From positions 1,023,501 to 1,087,500 of the forward strand of contig JBBMNZ010000022.1 of assembly GCA_037954325.1 (NCBI GenBank): a DNA stretch of 64,000 bases, in the 5' to 3' direction. The DNA is from Fistularia commersonii. Taxonomy: Eukaryota > Chordata > Actinopteri > Syngnathiformes > Fistulariidae. Of the stretch, positions 32,206 through 44,100 are shown in pieces (position 1 is the first letter of the stretch; every line of letters starts with the position of its first letter). The notes under the pieces were generated by a model. The model made no database searches. It saw only the letters and a list, made by a program, of their open reading frames with translations, and was not told where the DNA came from. The position numbers and the translations under genes are program-made.

Positions 32206-33335
32206 AGCAGGCTCAGATTGTTGGTACTGATGTGGTTGTTGTGCTCTGGTTTTTGCCTGCTGAGTGCAAAGAAAGGTGTTGGTAAATAGTAGCTTACTTG
32301 TTTAAGTTCTTGAAACAAGTTTGTTAAAAACACGTTTGCTTTCACATTCTGAATTGCATTTCCACAATATCCGGTGTCGTGGTGACATTACGGCGTCACT
32401 CGATCTATAACTAGCAGTGCACGTGCAGCAATATTGACAACTTTGTAAATGTCATCTCAGCTACTAAGGATTTCTTGTTTTCTCCAATTTCAGTGAGGTT
32501 CAATTTAATACTCTATTAATCTCCAGATTCTAATGTAACAGGTTTTCCACCACGCCGCACATTTGAGGTCTTGCTGTTGCCAACCATCTGGTCACGAAAA
32601 TAAAAGGCAATTTGTATTTGAGTGCATGAATACATTATATGTGCTTGTTGCTGGATCCGTGCAGGTCTCCTGCCGGTCTTTTAGCTGCATCGTAACACGA
32701 GTGACTACCGATTCTGCACATCATAGTGGACCTCTTTACTGTGGCTGATAAACTTACATTCTATTATAATATTGTGTCCGGCAATGAAGAGGCCTTGTTA
32801 TTTAACTTTTTCCTTTGGCCCTCCGCAGAGTTGGAATGAAAAATCTGCCGGAAAGCTTTGCACGGTACTCCTGACAAGGAGACAAATAAGTGAGCCTCTA
32901 CAGCAATGATGTAATCCCACTTGTGGGGAACTAATGTCGACTCTCTCGGCTCTTTGGTCTCGGAATTAAATGGCCGCAGCCCATAACGGCCTGAGCGTGT
33001 TACACTTGAAGAGCATCATGCTCGAGTTATGAGCCCCTCTTGGACTCGTCACAGCCGGGGCTGATGTGTTCCCAGCCTTATAACTCCCCGGCCCTTGCAG
33101 GCTGGGTAGCCTGGACAGGTTGTGCTGCTGCACACTTGTCTCCTATCTCTTGTCAACAGTCCTGGTGTATGGAAACCCCCTCCCTCCGGGTGTTCAGTGC
33201 CAGATCGGGGTTGACACAGACCCTGCGTCTGGTCACGTTGTCTCCTGACTAACATATAGGAAGATACCGACTGCCTCTGTTTGTCCCTGGCCTTCCCTGA
33301 CTCGACGCGCCGGACTCCCTTTGCTGTGCTGCAGA
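32206..33335. other. No gene recognised
   Basis: There is little repeat content. Frames of about 60-70 codons overlap on both strands near 33040-33255. I can name nothing in this single-copy-looking stretch. Confidence 0.35.
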
Positions 33336-33725
33336 TGTTTTCCCAGTTCTTGACCCACCTGGTGCTACATTGTCAATGTTGTTGCACTGCCCGAGGCCCT
33401 CCTTGCAATGTCCTCCCACTTCCAGACTCTGTGTGCTATGTTGCTGAAGTTATTCCAGTTCTTGACCCACCTGGTGCTACATTGCCAATGTTGTTGCGCT
33501 GCCCGTGGTCCTCCTTGCGACGTCCTCCCACTTCCTGACTCCGTGCGCTATGTTGCTACCCTGCGCTACATTGCCAATGTCCTTCCGCTTCCTGACTCCC
33601 TTGTGCTACTTTGTCAACGCTCTTGCACTTCCTGATGTCTCCTTGCTACGTTGCCTACATCCGTCCACTTCCTGACTCCCTGTGCTACATTGCTGATGCT
33701 CTTCCTGTTCTTGACTCCCTGGGCT
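33336..33725. repeat. Degenerate minisatellite, about 112 bp then 40-50 bp units
   Basis: CAGTTCTTGACCCACCTGGT occurs at 33344 and 33456 (spacing 112). Each is followed by GCTACATTG(T/C)CAATGTTGTT and a CCCACTTCC(A/T)GACTC block. The later part repeats CACTTCCTGACTCC and GCTACATTGC at shorter intervals to about 33720. The units are clearly related but diverged. Confidence 0.8.
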
Positions 33726-35454
33726 TTGTCGCCACCAACCCCCTCTTCCCTGCTGTGGCACTCCCGTCTCACTGGCATCTAAAGTAATCCACATCATGGG
33801 TCTTGCCAGTAAACCTTGACGAGCGCATAAACCGTGACAGGAGTGCTGGAAATCCAGCGTACAGTCATCGGTAAAATTGATATCTGCACACCGTGAGGAG
33901 TGCCGTGTCACATTTGTGACTGGTTGAAGAGTTCAGCAGCAGAATGAACCACTAGACTGAAAAGTCACATTGTTTTTAGTGGAATTATTGCCGAATCAGG
34001 TGGTTCCCTCTGCTGATGCACACTGGGGTTGACTCTCCACAACAAGAGGTCAAGTACGATTCTGTCACCACTGTTAAGCCAGTAAACTGGCACGTATTAT
34101 TCGTGGCGCCTTCTGTACCTTCTACCAACATCAAACGACGTCCCTGGAGAGAAAAGACCTGCTGCTCTGTACGTCATGCTGCTGCCCTGCAGGGGAGCTT
34201 CGCTGCAGGGTACCATCACTTTCAGATAATAATAACATTAGGAATGAGGATTTTTAAGCCAGAGCATTTTATTGACTCTATCTACAATTCCTGGGAAAAG
34301 GAAATATCCTTGTGAGGCTCCAGTTTTGTCCAATCTCCACTGCCTACGACCCTTTATTCCACTTAAGGGCTACGGCATCGAAAGAGTACAAACAGTATGA
34401 CGTTGTTGCAGAAGTCAGTAAACCAGGACTGCACTGGCAAAGGATGCATTCAAAGCATTTAGCGATAGCATGATGCTATGTTTGCGTGTCACCTTGCTCG
34501 CTACGTTACCAGGAACGCCCTGTTGATGACAATTGCTGACGACAGCAACGTCTCCCTCCCCTCCTGCTCTAGTCACTTTAATCGTCACAAACAAATCGGT
34601 ATAACATACATTAAATCATGTAGACGGGTAATCATGATCAAGCCATCACTTCAAACAATGGCTCAGGTGGCGCCTGTGCTAATGCATTTACATCCGCCGA
34701 ACCTCTTCAGCTTAGCTTAGTTCCCTGGAAGAATCCAGAATAATGGTTAAATGATCATCACCCAAGGGGGACAATATGGAGCATAAAAAGAAACCTTGAG
34801 ACATTGATCCAGACATATCGAAAAGTCATCGATGAATTGGAACTGTGGGAAAAGAATTGCCCTCTGGACATACATCTTATGTTCTTGTCTGCTGCTGTAT
34901 GATTATGTTAGCACGTAATGCTCAAGGGAAGCAGTGGTTCCTTAGTCGTCACCAGCCTGTGCTTGCTGTTCTAGGTCCATCGCTAACATTTCAATGAGCT
35001 GCGACTCTGGGTGGAACTTGGCTTGTGCTGTATGCTCCTCGTAAACGTCCATTGAACCCTGATCATTTGGGATGAATGTTCATGTTTTACACCATGAATT
35101 CAGAGCTCTGGAGCTACAGGCCCCATTGACAAGGAGCAGGACGAACCGTTGTATCAGAGTGGAGCTCTTACACTCTGTAGCCACAATGGTGCGGGATGAG
35201 AAAGGAGGATAAAAAGAAATACAATGCATGCTTGCCTACTCCCCTGCCAACCCGCCGGGCCATTCAACTCGGTAATGAACATGGAACAATACCGAAGTGT
35301 ATTTAGAAGATTTCTCACGACAAACACGGACCGAGGTATTTTTGGTACGAGCACAGCCGGTACGGAGAAGGTGGGCGCTGAACGGCTTGCTGTTTAGGAT
35401 GGACACCTTCGGGGTGAGTGTCAGTTTGTTTGCTGCATTTCCGTCTAAATCAAG
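33726..35454. other. No gene recognised
   Basis: Frames up to about 100 codons (34016-34315 plus, 33606-33911 minus) show no recognisable domain. No simple repeats of note. The stretch seems to be ordinary noncoding sequence. Confidence 0.35.
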
Positions 35455-35995
35455 ATACAATAGGTCGTGCTTTTGATATAAGCCCCTTTTGCACTGCAGG
35501 AACTTCTTGCAGTAGCCCAGAACCTTGATTGGGAAACTTGGGCGTTTTCTCTTGCATTCGACAGCGCAGACCGCTTGGACCACGGACCTCGGTACCTTGA
35601 ACCATTTCAGCTTCTGGACTTATTCTGGACACGATGGTGGTGGTCAGGGTCTTCTTATGGTTCCAAAGGGACTCGTGTTATGTAGGTGCTTGGGGATTGG
35701 CCACACCCATTACCAGATACTTCTTGCAGGATCATAAACTTCTGTGGTCGAAGTTTTCTTTACGTCTACATTTTGGCCAGAATGAGTCCAGAGTTAGCTA
35801 ACGGTGTTCTTCACACGGTGAAGCAGTACAAGGGAGAAAAACCCTTCAACCATCTGGAAGGCCATGGTTGTTGTTGCTTCCGCCTCCATGGGAATGCAAA
35901 ACTAAGAGGTTCCCGTGCAGGAGGCTACTTCCCGGAACAGAATTTGATGTGTCCAAAAGCAGCTACAGATACCAATAGCTTCTGCAGATCAGTCC
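35455..35995 (+). repeat. Dispersed family X, copy 3
   Basis: It shares CTTTTGCACTGCAGGAAC, CCATTACCAGATACTTCTTG, a TTTTGGCCAGAATGAGTCC block, GAGTTAGCTAACGG and CCCTTCAACCATCTGGAAGG with the copy at 11280-11960. It shares CTGGACTTATTCTGGACA and, on the opposite strand, the CAACCATGGACTATC-type region with copy 1. Open frames differ between copies, so I see no evidence of coding. Confidence 0.6.
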
Positions 35996-36027
35996 CAAAA
36001 GTAGAGCAACAGTTAACAGACATTACA

Positions 36028-36155
36028 TGACATTACATTACATTTGGCAGACGCTTTTATCCAAAGCGACTTACAATAGAGGACATAAGCACTGCAAATA
36101 CACTTGCAAATACAAGATGCACAGGAAATATACAGAACAGTAAGCTGGGGTTAGT

Positions 36156-36213
<58 letters not shown>

Positions 36214-37170
36214 GTAGCCTAACTTGCTGCCTAACCTGATCTGGGGCATCAGCGCAGTAAAAAGGCCTGAAAGAGAAAAGTTTTTACCTGTTTCTTGAAG
36301 GTTGAGAGAGATGATGCTAGTCTTGTTGCTTCCGGAAGTTTGTTCCACCACTGAGGTAGTAGAACTGAGAGCAGTTTTGCCTGAGATCGCTTAGAGCGAG
36401 CAGAAGGTACTGCTAGTTGGTTTGTATTAGAGGAACGCAGCTCTCTGCCGGGAACATAAGGTCTCATCATTTGGTTCAGATATGCTGGACCTGTTCCTGA
36501 GGTGGTTTTGAAGGCCAGGGTCAGGACCTTGTGCTTGATCCTGGCAGCTACTGGTAGCCGGTGCAACTGGACGAACAGAGGTGCGACATGAGCCCTTTTG
36601 GGTTGAGTGAATACCAACTGTGCTGCAGCATTCTGGACCATCTGCAGTGGTTTTATTGCTCAAGCACGTCGTCCAGCAGGTCGTCCATGGCCTGAACCAA
36701 CAGCTGTGCCGACCGTCGGGTCGGGTCTGATTTTCTGAATGTTGTACGGCACAAATCTGCAGGTCCGGGCAGTTGAAGTAATATGGTTGGAGAATGACAG
36801 CTGATCGTCCATCATGACGCCGAGGTTTTTTGCAACTTTGTTAGGGGCCACTGTGGTGGAGTCCATCTCGAGGCTGATGTTGTGATGAATTGTCTCTTCA
36901 GCTGGGATCACCAGAAGTTCAGTCTTGGACAAGTTCAACCGTAGGTGGTGTTCTTTCATCCACGATGACAGTTCGGAGAGGCAGGCTGTGATGCCGGTCG
37001 AAATCGCGGCAGATCATACAAGGTGCACCTTCTGTCTCCTCCTCAGAAAGGTGGGATGGGATGTCAGGAGCTCTGCTGTGTTTGTTTCTGGTGTCAGAAG
37101 GAACGGTGGCTTTCAGACCCTTGCAGAGGACCTCATTGAGCACCTTCAAGGATTGTTTGATCATCCAGGG
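36028..37170 (-). mobile_element. L2-clade (CR1/L2 group) LINE remnant
   Basis: On the minus strand, the 36660-36959 frame has LRLNLSKTELLVIPAEE and KVAKNLGVMMDDQLSFSNHI. The 36249-36641 frame has QNAAAQLVFTQPKRAHVAPL, FVQLHRLPVAARIKHKVL and FKTTSGTGPAYLNQMM. These are the thumb and post-catalytic parts of L2-type reverse transcriptase, in correct order but in separate frames. The 3' end (left side) has the landmark ACATTTGGCAGACGCTTTTA and CCAAAGCGACTTACAAT, then an ATGTA-type tail at 36024-36045. A CA array has grown inside it. The catalytic core upstream is missing or unrecognisable, so the element is dead. Confidence 0.8.
36157..36210. repeat. (CA)n microsatellite inside the L2 remnant
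   Basis: A pure AC run of 27 units between the LINE 3' landmark and its last coding block. Confidence 0.97.
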
Positions 37171-37241
37171 AAGCTTTAATACCCTGGGTTTAGTGTCTCC
37201 CTCGACTCATTTGTATCACACTCGAGCTTACGTCTGTCATT

Positions 37242-37243
<2 letters not shown>

Positions 37244-37284
<41 letters not shown>

Positions 37285-37592
37285 GCACGTCTGTCAGTAA
37301 AGCCACCTAATCTGCTCCAGCAGCAATTTATTATCGCACTGACACACTGATTCGGAAAGAGTGTGTGTGTCTGCACATCCCTTGTGTTGCACTGTTTGTG
37401 TCGCCTCCAACCTCATGCAATTCAGGTATTTGTGTGATTAAATGCACACACACACACACACACACAAACAAACACACACACACACACCTCTTCCTTTGTG
37501 GCCTTTCTGTTAGAGGGGAGATGTACGACCAGATTTTGAATTAGTCATGCATCACTGCAAGCATAATACGCCATAACGCACCAGGGCAAGTG

Positions 37593-37631
<39 letters not shown>

Positions 37632-38011
37632 GCAGTGAATACCATAATGACAAGGGTGAAGCCTGGAAAAGGTTCCCCGAGATAAGTGTCGAGGTGAAGA
37701 CAGCGGCGAAAGCGAGTCGACGGCGGAAAAAGAGGGCGAGACGTGAAAAACCCCAAGGAGGAGAAACAAGGACGAAATCATTTTACAATCACAAAACCGT
37801 TTCGTAGCTTCCTGCAGATTAATAACGACAAACTGCGACAAAGTGCTTATTTCGATGGAGGCAAAACTGATTGAATCATCAACGGACGCGATAGAAATGT
37901 GGAAAGTATTCTAGAAACCAACGTTGTCGACTCTGACGGCGGAAGCTGGACTTGGTTTGCCACCTGGAAGATGTTCCTCCTGGGGTTGGGCGCCGGTTCA
38001 GATGGTGCAAG

Positions 38012-38047
<36 letters not shown>

Positions 38048-38782
38048 GTAGATCCATCTGCACCATCTCACCTGGTTGGGGTCACCGAGCCAAAGCGGAA
38101 CTTCTGCTTGTTATTCTCGCAAACGCACCCCGGACTCGTACCTTCGTGCCCCCAAACGACCTACAGGTTATGTTAGCAACGCAATTAGCTCATTCCGACG
38201 CCCGACCCGAGCAGGTACGAAGAACATGAAGAACATCAGGGGTGAAGAAGAGGGACGTCTGCACGGGGAGCAAACTGTGCCACCCACGGACCTTCTAGAA
38301 GCTGCTTTTTCACCAGCTACACCTTCTCAGAGCATCCATATCCAGATGTTCTGAATAGGATTGCCTCGCACGTCTTTGAAACGGATGAATTTAAACAGCT
38401 TTTGCATCAGAACGGGTGAATTCGGCGGCGGATATTCAGGTTCTAAATGCGGTCAGATCAGTTGATTCCTCCAAACGAGGTGCGAGGAAATAACATCAAA
38501 ATAATATTAGATATAACAGAAGTCCTTGATGGAGATCCAGGCGCTCTCAGCACGGGGCGTCCTCCTCCATACGTCTTCTTTTCTTCTACAACTCAAGGCA
38601 GAGGTTTGATGTTTCCCACCTCATCCATTACACCCGAGCTTCCACGTTGCCCTCGAATGCGTCTTCAGAAGTCAGGGCTACGCCTGCCGTGCACGTACTG
38701 TATGCGCGCTTGCGCACGTGCCGAGATGTGTCTGCACGGCTGTCTTGTGTATTGGATTATAAAAGGGGCCTATTTTTAGCAG

Positions 38783-38812
<30 letters not shown>
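37244..38812. repeat. Five spaced (CA)n microsatellites
   Basis: CA runs lie at 37244-37281, 37445-37488 (with AAAC interruptions), 37592-37628, 38012-38045 and 38783-38812, all in the same orientation. Between them I see no recognisable gene or element. The frame at 37924-38229 only reads through the fourth run. Confidence 0.93.
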
Positions 38813-38816
<4 letters not shown>

Positions 38817-39194
38817 GAGAAAGTTCAGCAATTCAAATGTTGCTGGTGCTTCCACCAGGCAGTCACCTTAGAATCAGATAATCCTCCTGACAGAAGGCAT
38901 GAAGAAGTAAGATAGTCACATTTATCACCCGCTTCTCTTTGTGTGCATGCAGTGTGTGTTTCCAGGACTCCACGCGAGGAATAACTGAGAGAACACACAC
39001 CCGAGAAGACGGATGTATTCTGGTGGAAGCCGGGATTTCGAACGTCCCTAATCATCCACGATTTCCATCGAATTTTCAATCGAGTGCTGCTCCGCGTTGT
39101 TTACGTGCTTTTTATGGCTCATTATGGCTCCCAAAAGGGTTAAAAGAGCCGGTGATTGCGGCGTTAAGGAGAAGTTGAGAATTCCAGTTGATCT

Positions 39195-39300
39195 AAAGCT
39201 TCTATGACACGGCTGAGAAATGATGAGATCAGATGAGATGTACATTAATGATCCCAGGCTTGGAAAACTGACCTGCAAAGACAAGACAGCTAAAAATACA
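39195..39300 (-). mobile_element. Possible retroelement 3' end
   Basis: GATGAGATCAGATGAGATG (a tail-like word) followed by TACATTAATGATCCCAGGCT and AAAACTGACC resembles the reverse complement of a retroelement end (compare CTTTATTTATCCC at 30367). It is short and diverged. An A/T-rich low-complexity stretch follows to about 39450. Confidence 0.25.
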
Positions 39301-39450
39301 AGTAAAAAAAAAAACAATAAATAAATTATAATAAATGAATGAAAGTAAAAAAAATAATGAATTGATAAAATAATTAATTTGAAAAAAAGAATAAATTAGA
39401 TAAAACAAATAAACAAAATCTGAAGTGTAAAGGTATACCGCCTATAAAAA

Positions 39451-40435
39451 AAAAGGAATAGTGATTGTTTGAATGAATGAAAGCCAGCTTGCTGGAGATA
39501 GCATTAGCGTTAGCATTAGCAAGAGTCACATGCCTGAAGGCTTTATTTTTGCTGATTGACCAAAGGAAACACCGAGTACAAGTGCTGGCAAGAAGAGAAC
39601 GAACATCAATAATTCAAGTTATCTAATTCCTTTCTGTATTTTTGCCATAAAAAACATAAAAAATATTTGAGCGGGTGCCGTATGCTGTGGGTGCTGGAGC
39701 GCTAATCACTGGGGTTTACACTGATTTCAACGGGAAACGCTGATTCGGTCCACGAACATTTCGGTTTGGAAACGAACTGAGTCCAAGAACGGATTAAATT
39801 GATTCACCGAGGTTCTACTTTACACCTGTCTCTTATATATAAGTGGTCAGAAGGTCGGCTGGTGGATCCCCGACTCCTGCTGCCTGGCCACGCTTCTTCT
39901 GGAAAGATTCAAAACCCCCAACCCTGCAGGTCCTGATGGTCCACCACATTTCTGTGTTCCTGCATCATCCATTCATTCATGATCCTGCTGCTCATCCTGC
40001 ATCCCCTTCGGTGTCCAGCTGCTCGCAGCCACCCGGACCTCCGGGTCGGATTCAGACGAGCGTCCGTCTAATTTCCAAAACGTCTTTCTTGCAGCCGCCG
40101 AGGATCAAACGGGATGCAGATAGAAATCTGCTTTGCTTCTTTCTCCCTGGCAACTTCTCATCTTTTTTTTTTTTTCCCCCCCTACAGAATTGGGCTGCTC
40201 TGCAGGGCTGACCCCAGATCTCTGCTCTTTCTTGGTTAGAAGAAAAAAAAAAAAAAAGATAATTTGATTTTGAAGATGCAATTCAATCTTTCCATATATC
40301 TGAGTGGATGGCTCCTGCATAACCTTCTGGGCGCGTTCACGCCTCCGTTCAGGAGAACCTCAGACTTCCTTGTTTTAATGTTTGATGGAACGGAGCGCAG
40401 GTTCTACCAAGGGTGGAGGAATCACTGACATCTTC
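39451..40435. other. No gene recognised
   Basis: T and A runs at 40160-40185 and 40241-40258 and scattered chance frames (39843-40211 plus). Nothing I can assign. Confidence 0.35.
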
Positions 40436-40439
40436 AGCT

Positions 40440-40560
40440 GGAGGATTCGAGACTTTTATTGTCGTTACGCAGAGTGCAACGAAATTTAGCGATAGCAGAT
40501 CTCAGGTTGAATCGAAAACAACCTTAAAAAGCAGGACACGACACAACATTACAACGACAG
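40440..40560 (-). mobile_element. Possible retroelement 3' end
   Basis: GAGACTTTTATTGTCGTTAC followed by GCAACGAAATTTAGCGATAG parallels the TTTATTGTCATATG...GAAATT block at 23521-23570. If correct, it is the start (seen from the 3' side) of a minus-strand retroelement fragment. No coding part is visible. Confidence 0.35.
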
Positions 40561-41029
40561 CGGCATCTCTGGGTCAGAGATAGAAGGCGGGAAAAAATTA
40601 TGAAAAAAAAAATAGAAATAAAAACCAGAAGTAAAAAGTAAAGAAGTAAAAAAAAAAAAGGGTTTATTGCAATGTACACTGAATTCTCTTATTAGCTTTT
40701 TCACAGGAATTTCCTCAGTTTTATGCTCATAGCTTCTACTCAGTTGTTTTTGAGCATGTGGACTTCTGCTCCGCGTCTGCAAACCATCTTGGATCCAAAC
40801 GATATCTTCTCCGATGGTGTTCCCCCTCATGATCTCGCCGCTGCGTCAGGCTTCCGTCTTCTTCAGGTCGTCCTGAATCATCCAAAGCTTCTGCCTGCCT
40901 GCCTGTAGGCCCTGGTCGCTTCGAAGGTCAGCTATGGGCTGGTTGGTCCCGGGGCTACAGTTACAAACGTCCATCCAGGTGCTACAAACAGACATGCTCC
41001 CATCCATACATCTGGTGATATCAGGGTCT

Positions 41030-41165
41030 ACAAGGAACCTCCTGGATGGGTTTGAACTGTGGGAGGAACCTGGAGAACCCTGAGGAACCCCAAGGGGAGA
41101 ACCTGGAGGCTCCTCATAGAACGGCCCCTTTTGGGAATCCAATCCGGGACCTTCTAGTTCTATCC
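41030..41165 (-). repeat. Interspersed repeat with tRNA-like head, internal part
   Basis: Family blocks in reverse order: GTGGGAGGAACCTGGAGAAC, CCTGAGGAACCCCAAGGGGA, CCTGGAGGCTCCTCATAGAA, then CCAATCCGGGACCTTCTAG. Confidence 0.65.
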
Positions 41166-41761
41166 GCCCAGCCAACCTATCTTCTCTGACAGGACCACCA
41201 GGGGTTTGCAGCTTCTTGGAAAATGCAAAGGCGGCGCACTGAAAGAGGACAGCATGCTAACTCCCGCTAACCCGATGCAACGGCCGATGTTTCCCTGGAC
41301 GGGCGCGTAAACAATCCACAAACTTCTGCTCGCTTGCAGAACACATTCTTCCAATCAGAGGAACCCACGGCTCCGAGCCTCCCCACGGTGATTTAATCAG
41401 ACGCTTTCTGTTCGTCCCGAGGAAAGATAATGAGGAGCTGCTTTCTGTGCTACTTTTATTATTCCAAATAAGACCACACGCCTCCATGCAATGTCAAATT
41501 CAAATCCAGATTTTTGAAGTGTTGTTAGATGGATAGGTGCAGCTGGGTTCTGGGTTCTCCAGGTTCCTTCCATGGTCCAAAAAACACAAAGAAGGTTCAT
41601 TGGAGATCCTTAATTATCCAGATGTGAGAATGAAAGGGTGGATGTTGGTGGTCTCCATGTGGTGGGGCTGAACCACCAACAAAAATTCACCTCCAACGGT
41701 CTTCTTCTTGATGAACACAGGCTAATTCTCGCTAATATTTTTAGCATAAAGATAAGTTGAT

Positions 41762-42520
41762 TTTCTTTTTGTTGCTGTCATGTTTGCAGATGATATTGTG
41801 ATGTGTAGTGAGAGCGGAAAACAGGTTGAGGAACATCTAGAGAGGTGGAGGTATGCGCTGGAAAGGAGAGGAATGAAGGTTAGTTATAGCAAGACAGAAT
41901 GTATGTGTGGGAATGAGAGGAACCCAGGTGGAACGGTGAGGCTACAGGGAGTGGAGATCATGAAGTTGGAGGTACTTTGGGTCAACAGTCCAGAGCGTAG
42001 GAGAGTGTGGACAAGAGGTGAAGAGACGGGTTCAAGCAGGTTGGAATGGGTGGAGAAAAGTGTCAGGGGTACCAAGATGTGGAAGAACATCAGCTAGAAG
42101 GAAAGGAAAGGTGGAGGAGACGGTGGTGAGATGATCTGCAAACAGTGACAAGGACCGAAAGACGGGAGACAGAGCTGGAAGTCACAGAGATGAAGATGCT
42201 GAGGTTCTCTTTGGCAGTGACCAGGATGGAGAGGGTCAGGAATGAGTCCATCAGAGATGGCTCGTGTTAGGTGTTGTGGAGAGAAGGTCAGAGATGGTTG
42301 GGTCATGGACAGAGGAGGGATAGTCTGGATGGTTGACGGATGCTGGAATTGGAGGTCTAGAGGAAGACCAGAGAGAAGATTGATGGACGTCTTGAGAAAG
42401 GATATGAAGGTAGTTGGTGTGAGAGAGAGAGCAGGATCCAGAGAAGAGGGTCAGATGGAGAAGCTGGATTTGCTGTGAAGACCCTGAAGGGAAAAGCCCA
42501 GAGGAGAAGACGGTTTGTCG
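41762..42520 (+). mobile_element. RTE-clade LINE remnant retaining the FADD motif
   Basis: From 41780 the frame reads MFADDIVMCSESGKQ, LERWRYALERRGMKVSYSKT and GTVRLQGVEIMKLEV. FADD (41783-41794) is the reverse transcriptase catalytic motif, and the spacing to the following blocks fits RTE proteins. Further on, ELEV-type and FSLAVTRMERV blocks occur in other frames, then ENRRSRGRPERRLMDVLRK-like residues and the 3' landmark 'gatttgctgtgaagaccc' (near 42465-42485). Numerous frameshifts and small deletions are present. The 5' half, including endonuclease and the first RT motifs, is absent. Confidence 0.8.
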
Positions 42521-42844
42521 CTTCCACCAATGTGCTCAGTGACATGGTTTGATGCAGAGATTCAGGCTGCATATTCTAGTCCTCAGTCCATGAGATCAGG
42601 TTTCAATCCCCAAAAACTGTACCTTTGTCAACCCCATTGGCAGAACAACGTTGTATGGTGACCCCTTCTCCCGGCTAATGACAGCTGGGAGTCTCCAGCA
42701 CCCCTGCAACCCAGAGTGCAGGGAAATTGGTACAGATGGCAAATGAATGAACAATCCAAGCATGAGAAAGTATCACATTTCCAGTAAAAGTAGCCAGTGT
42801 ACGTTCACCAGAAGCGCTAACCAGACCATCAGAAGCAATGGCGG

Positions 42845-42960
42845 GGGTTCGGTGACTCGCCCAAGGACACTTTGGGACGCAGAGGAGCCGGGAATCGAAC
42901 CGCCAACCTTTGGCTTGGTGCCTTCTCGAGCAGCTGAGCCGGCAGAAATCTTGCCAACTT
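42845..42960 (-). repeat. Interspersed repeat with a reversed tRNA-like box
   Basis: GGTGACTCGCCCAAGGACAC, then GAGCCGGGAATCGAACCGCC and AACCTTTGGCTTGGTG. GGGAATCGAACC is the reverse complement of a B-box-like GGTTCGATTCCC. I recall this block order from a second abundant teleost repeat, distinct from the CCAGAAGGTCC family. Confidence 0.45.
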
Positions 42961-43945
42961 TAAAGTGAAGCACTCTGGAGCGCCTGCTCTTTGCTGACAC
43001 CAAAGTGTTAGATGCCGAAGAGCCCCAAAAACGAACCCACGGGTCGTGTTTTAAAAGGCTTTTTAGGCTCATGTTCCTGAAAACAGTTGTTTTCTTTTGC
43101 TTTTGGAGCTCCTGCGAGGGAACAAAAAGGCACTTCCGGACAAAACTGCCGAGCGTCAGTCAGACGGAGACGTGGCAAGGAGTCTCCGCTCGCCGCGACT
43201 CAATTTTGCGGGTAAAAGTCCTTCACTTCAGCAAATCCACGAGGCGCCGCACCTCTTCGCCACTTTCAAGACTTTGCCTTCCGTCGGGTTCTTTGATCGC
43301 CCGCCTCGCTTTCTTTGTCGGGCCGGCCGCGTCACTTTGATGCCTCGCGTCGCACAATAAAATAAATAGGTTTTTATGCAAATTCAAATTACATTACAGG
43401 AACTAATCTCGCCCTTATACGAGGCGCCCGTTCCACTTTTCTTCCCCCTGTCCTTTCGTACCCCGGTGTTCCCGTCTCACTTTGTTCTCGCCCGTCACGT
43501 CGGCTCCCCTCGGTGTTGGGAAACAATATTAATTTGCCACTTGATGTCCTTCAGGACGCCGTTTTGTTTCCCCGCTAATTTGTTGCCTCGGATGAATCCT
43601 GCCCCGCAAACTCCACTCCGCATGCTGTTTAGGTTTTACCCCCCGTTTCTTTATCGCCACGCTATTTTCCCCTTCCCTGTTGCCCCCCGAGGGTCCATCC
43701 CAGTCAACTTATCAACGTAGGCTTAATCATTTCCCGCAGCCAAACATCCCAGTCCTCTTCGCCGGGTCCTCTGGCGCCTCTCGGCTGACGGAACAACGAT
43801 CTGGTTCACGTTGCACTTTTGATTCTTGTTTCCTCCTGTTGTTTTCATCACCGTCCGACTTGGGCGCGCTCGACAGCATTCACCCAAGCGCATTCGTGCA
43901 ACATGCTAGGTGGCATGGTCCTGCAGTCAGGGTCGCAACCGGGCC
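42961..43945. other. No gene recognised, CpG-rich near 43140-43350
   Basis: Overlapping frames on the plus strand (43005-43340, 43376-43720, 43680-43961) carry no recognisable domain. The CpG-rich part could be an island. No simple repeats occur here. Confidence 0.3.
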
Positions 43946-43949
43946 GGAA

Positions 43950-44020
43950 GCTGAGCTGTGATTGGGCGAGAGGCGGGGTTCAGCCTCGATCACAAGGCCA
44001 CATATTGAGACATACAAGTG
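43950..44020 (-). repeat. Interspersed repeat fragment (GATTGGGCGAGAGG block)
   Basis: GAGCTGTGATTGGGCGAGAG, GCGGGGTTCAGCCTCGATCA and CAAGGCCACATATTGAGACA form the distal part of the family also seen at 280-405 and 15655-15712. Confidence 0.6.
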
Positions 44021-44046
44021 TTCACCTTCTCTTGTGGAGACATTTT

Positions 44047-44100
44047 CCGTAATTTCCGGACGATAAGCGTCTTTTTTCACTTGAACAACGATGCGGCTAA
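44047..44100. mobile_element. Terminal fragment of another DNA-transposon-like repeat
   Basis: CCGTAATTTCCGGACGATAA followed by GCGTCTTTTTTCACTTG and GATGCGGCTAA resembles the end of a different teleost element (CCGTAATTTCCGGACTATAA...TGCGGCTTATA). The pogo-type element at 44101 starts at the TA that follows, so this looks like its target. Confidence 0.4.

Noticed and set aside
36249..36959. Functional reverse transcriptase gene
   Set aside because: L2-type blocks are in different frames, the catalytic region is missing, and a CA array interrupts the 3' end.
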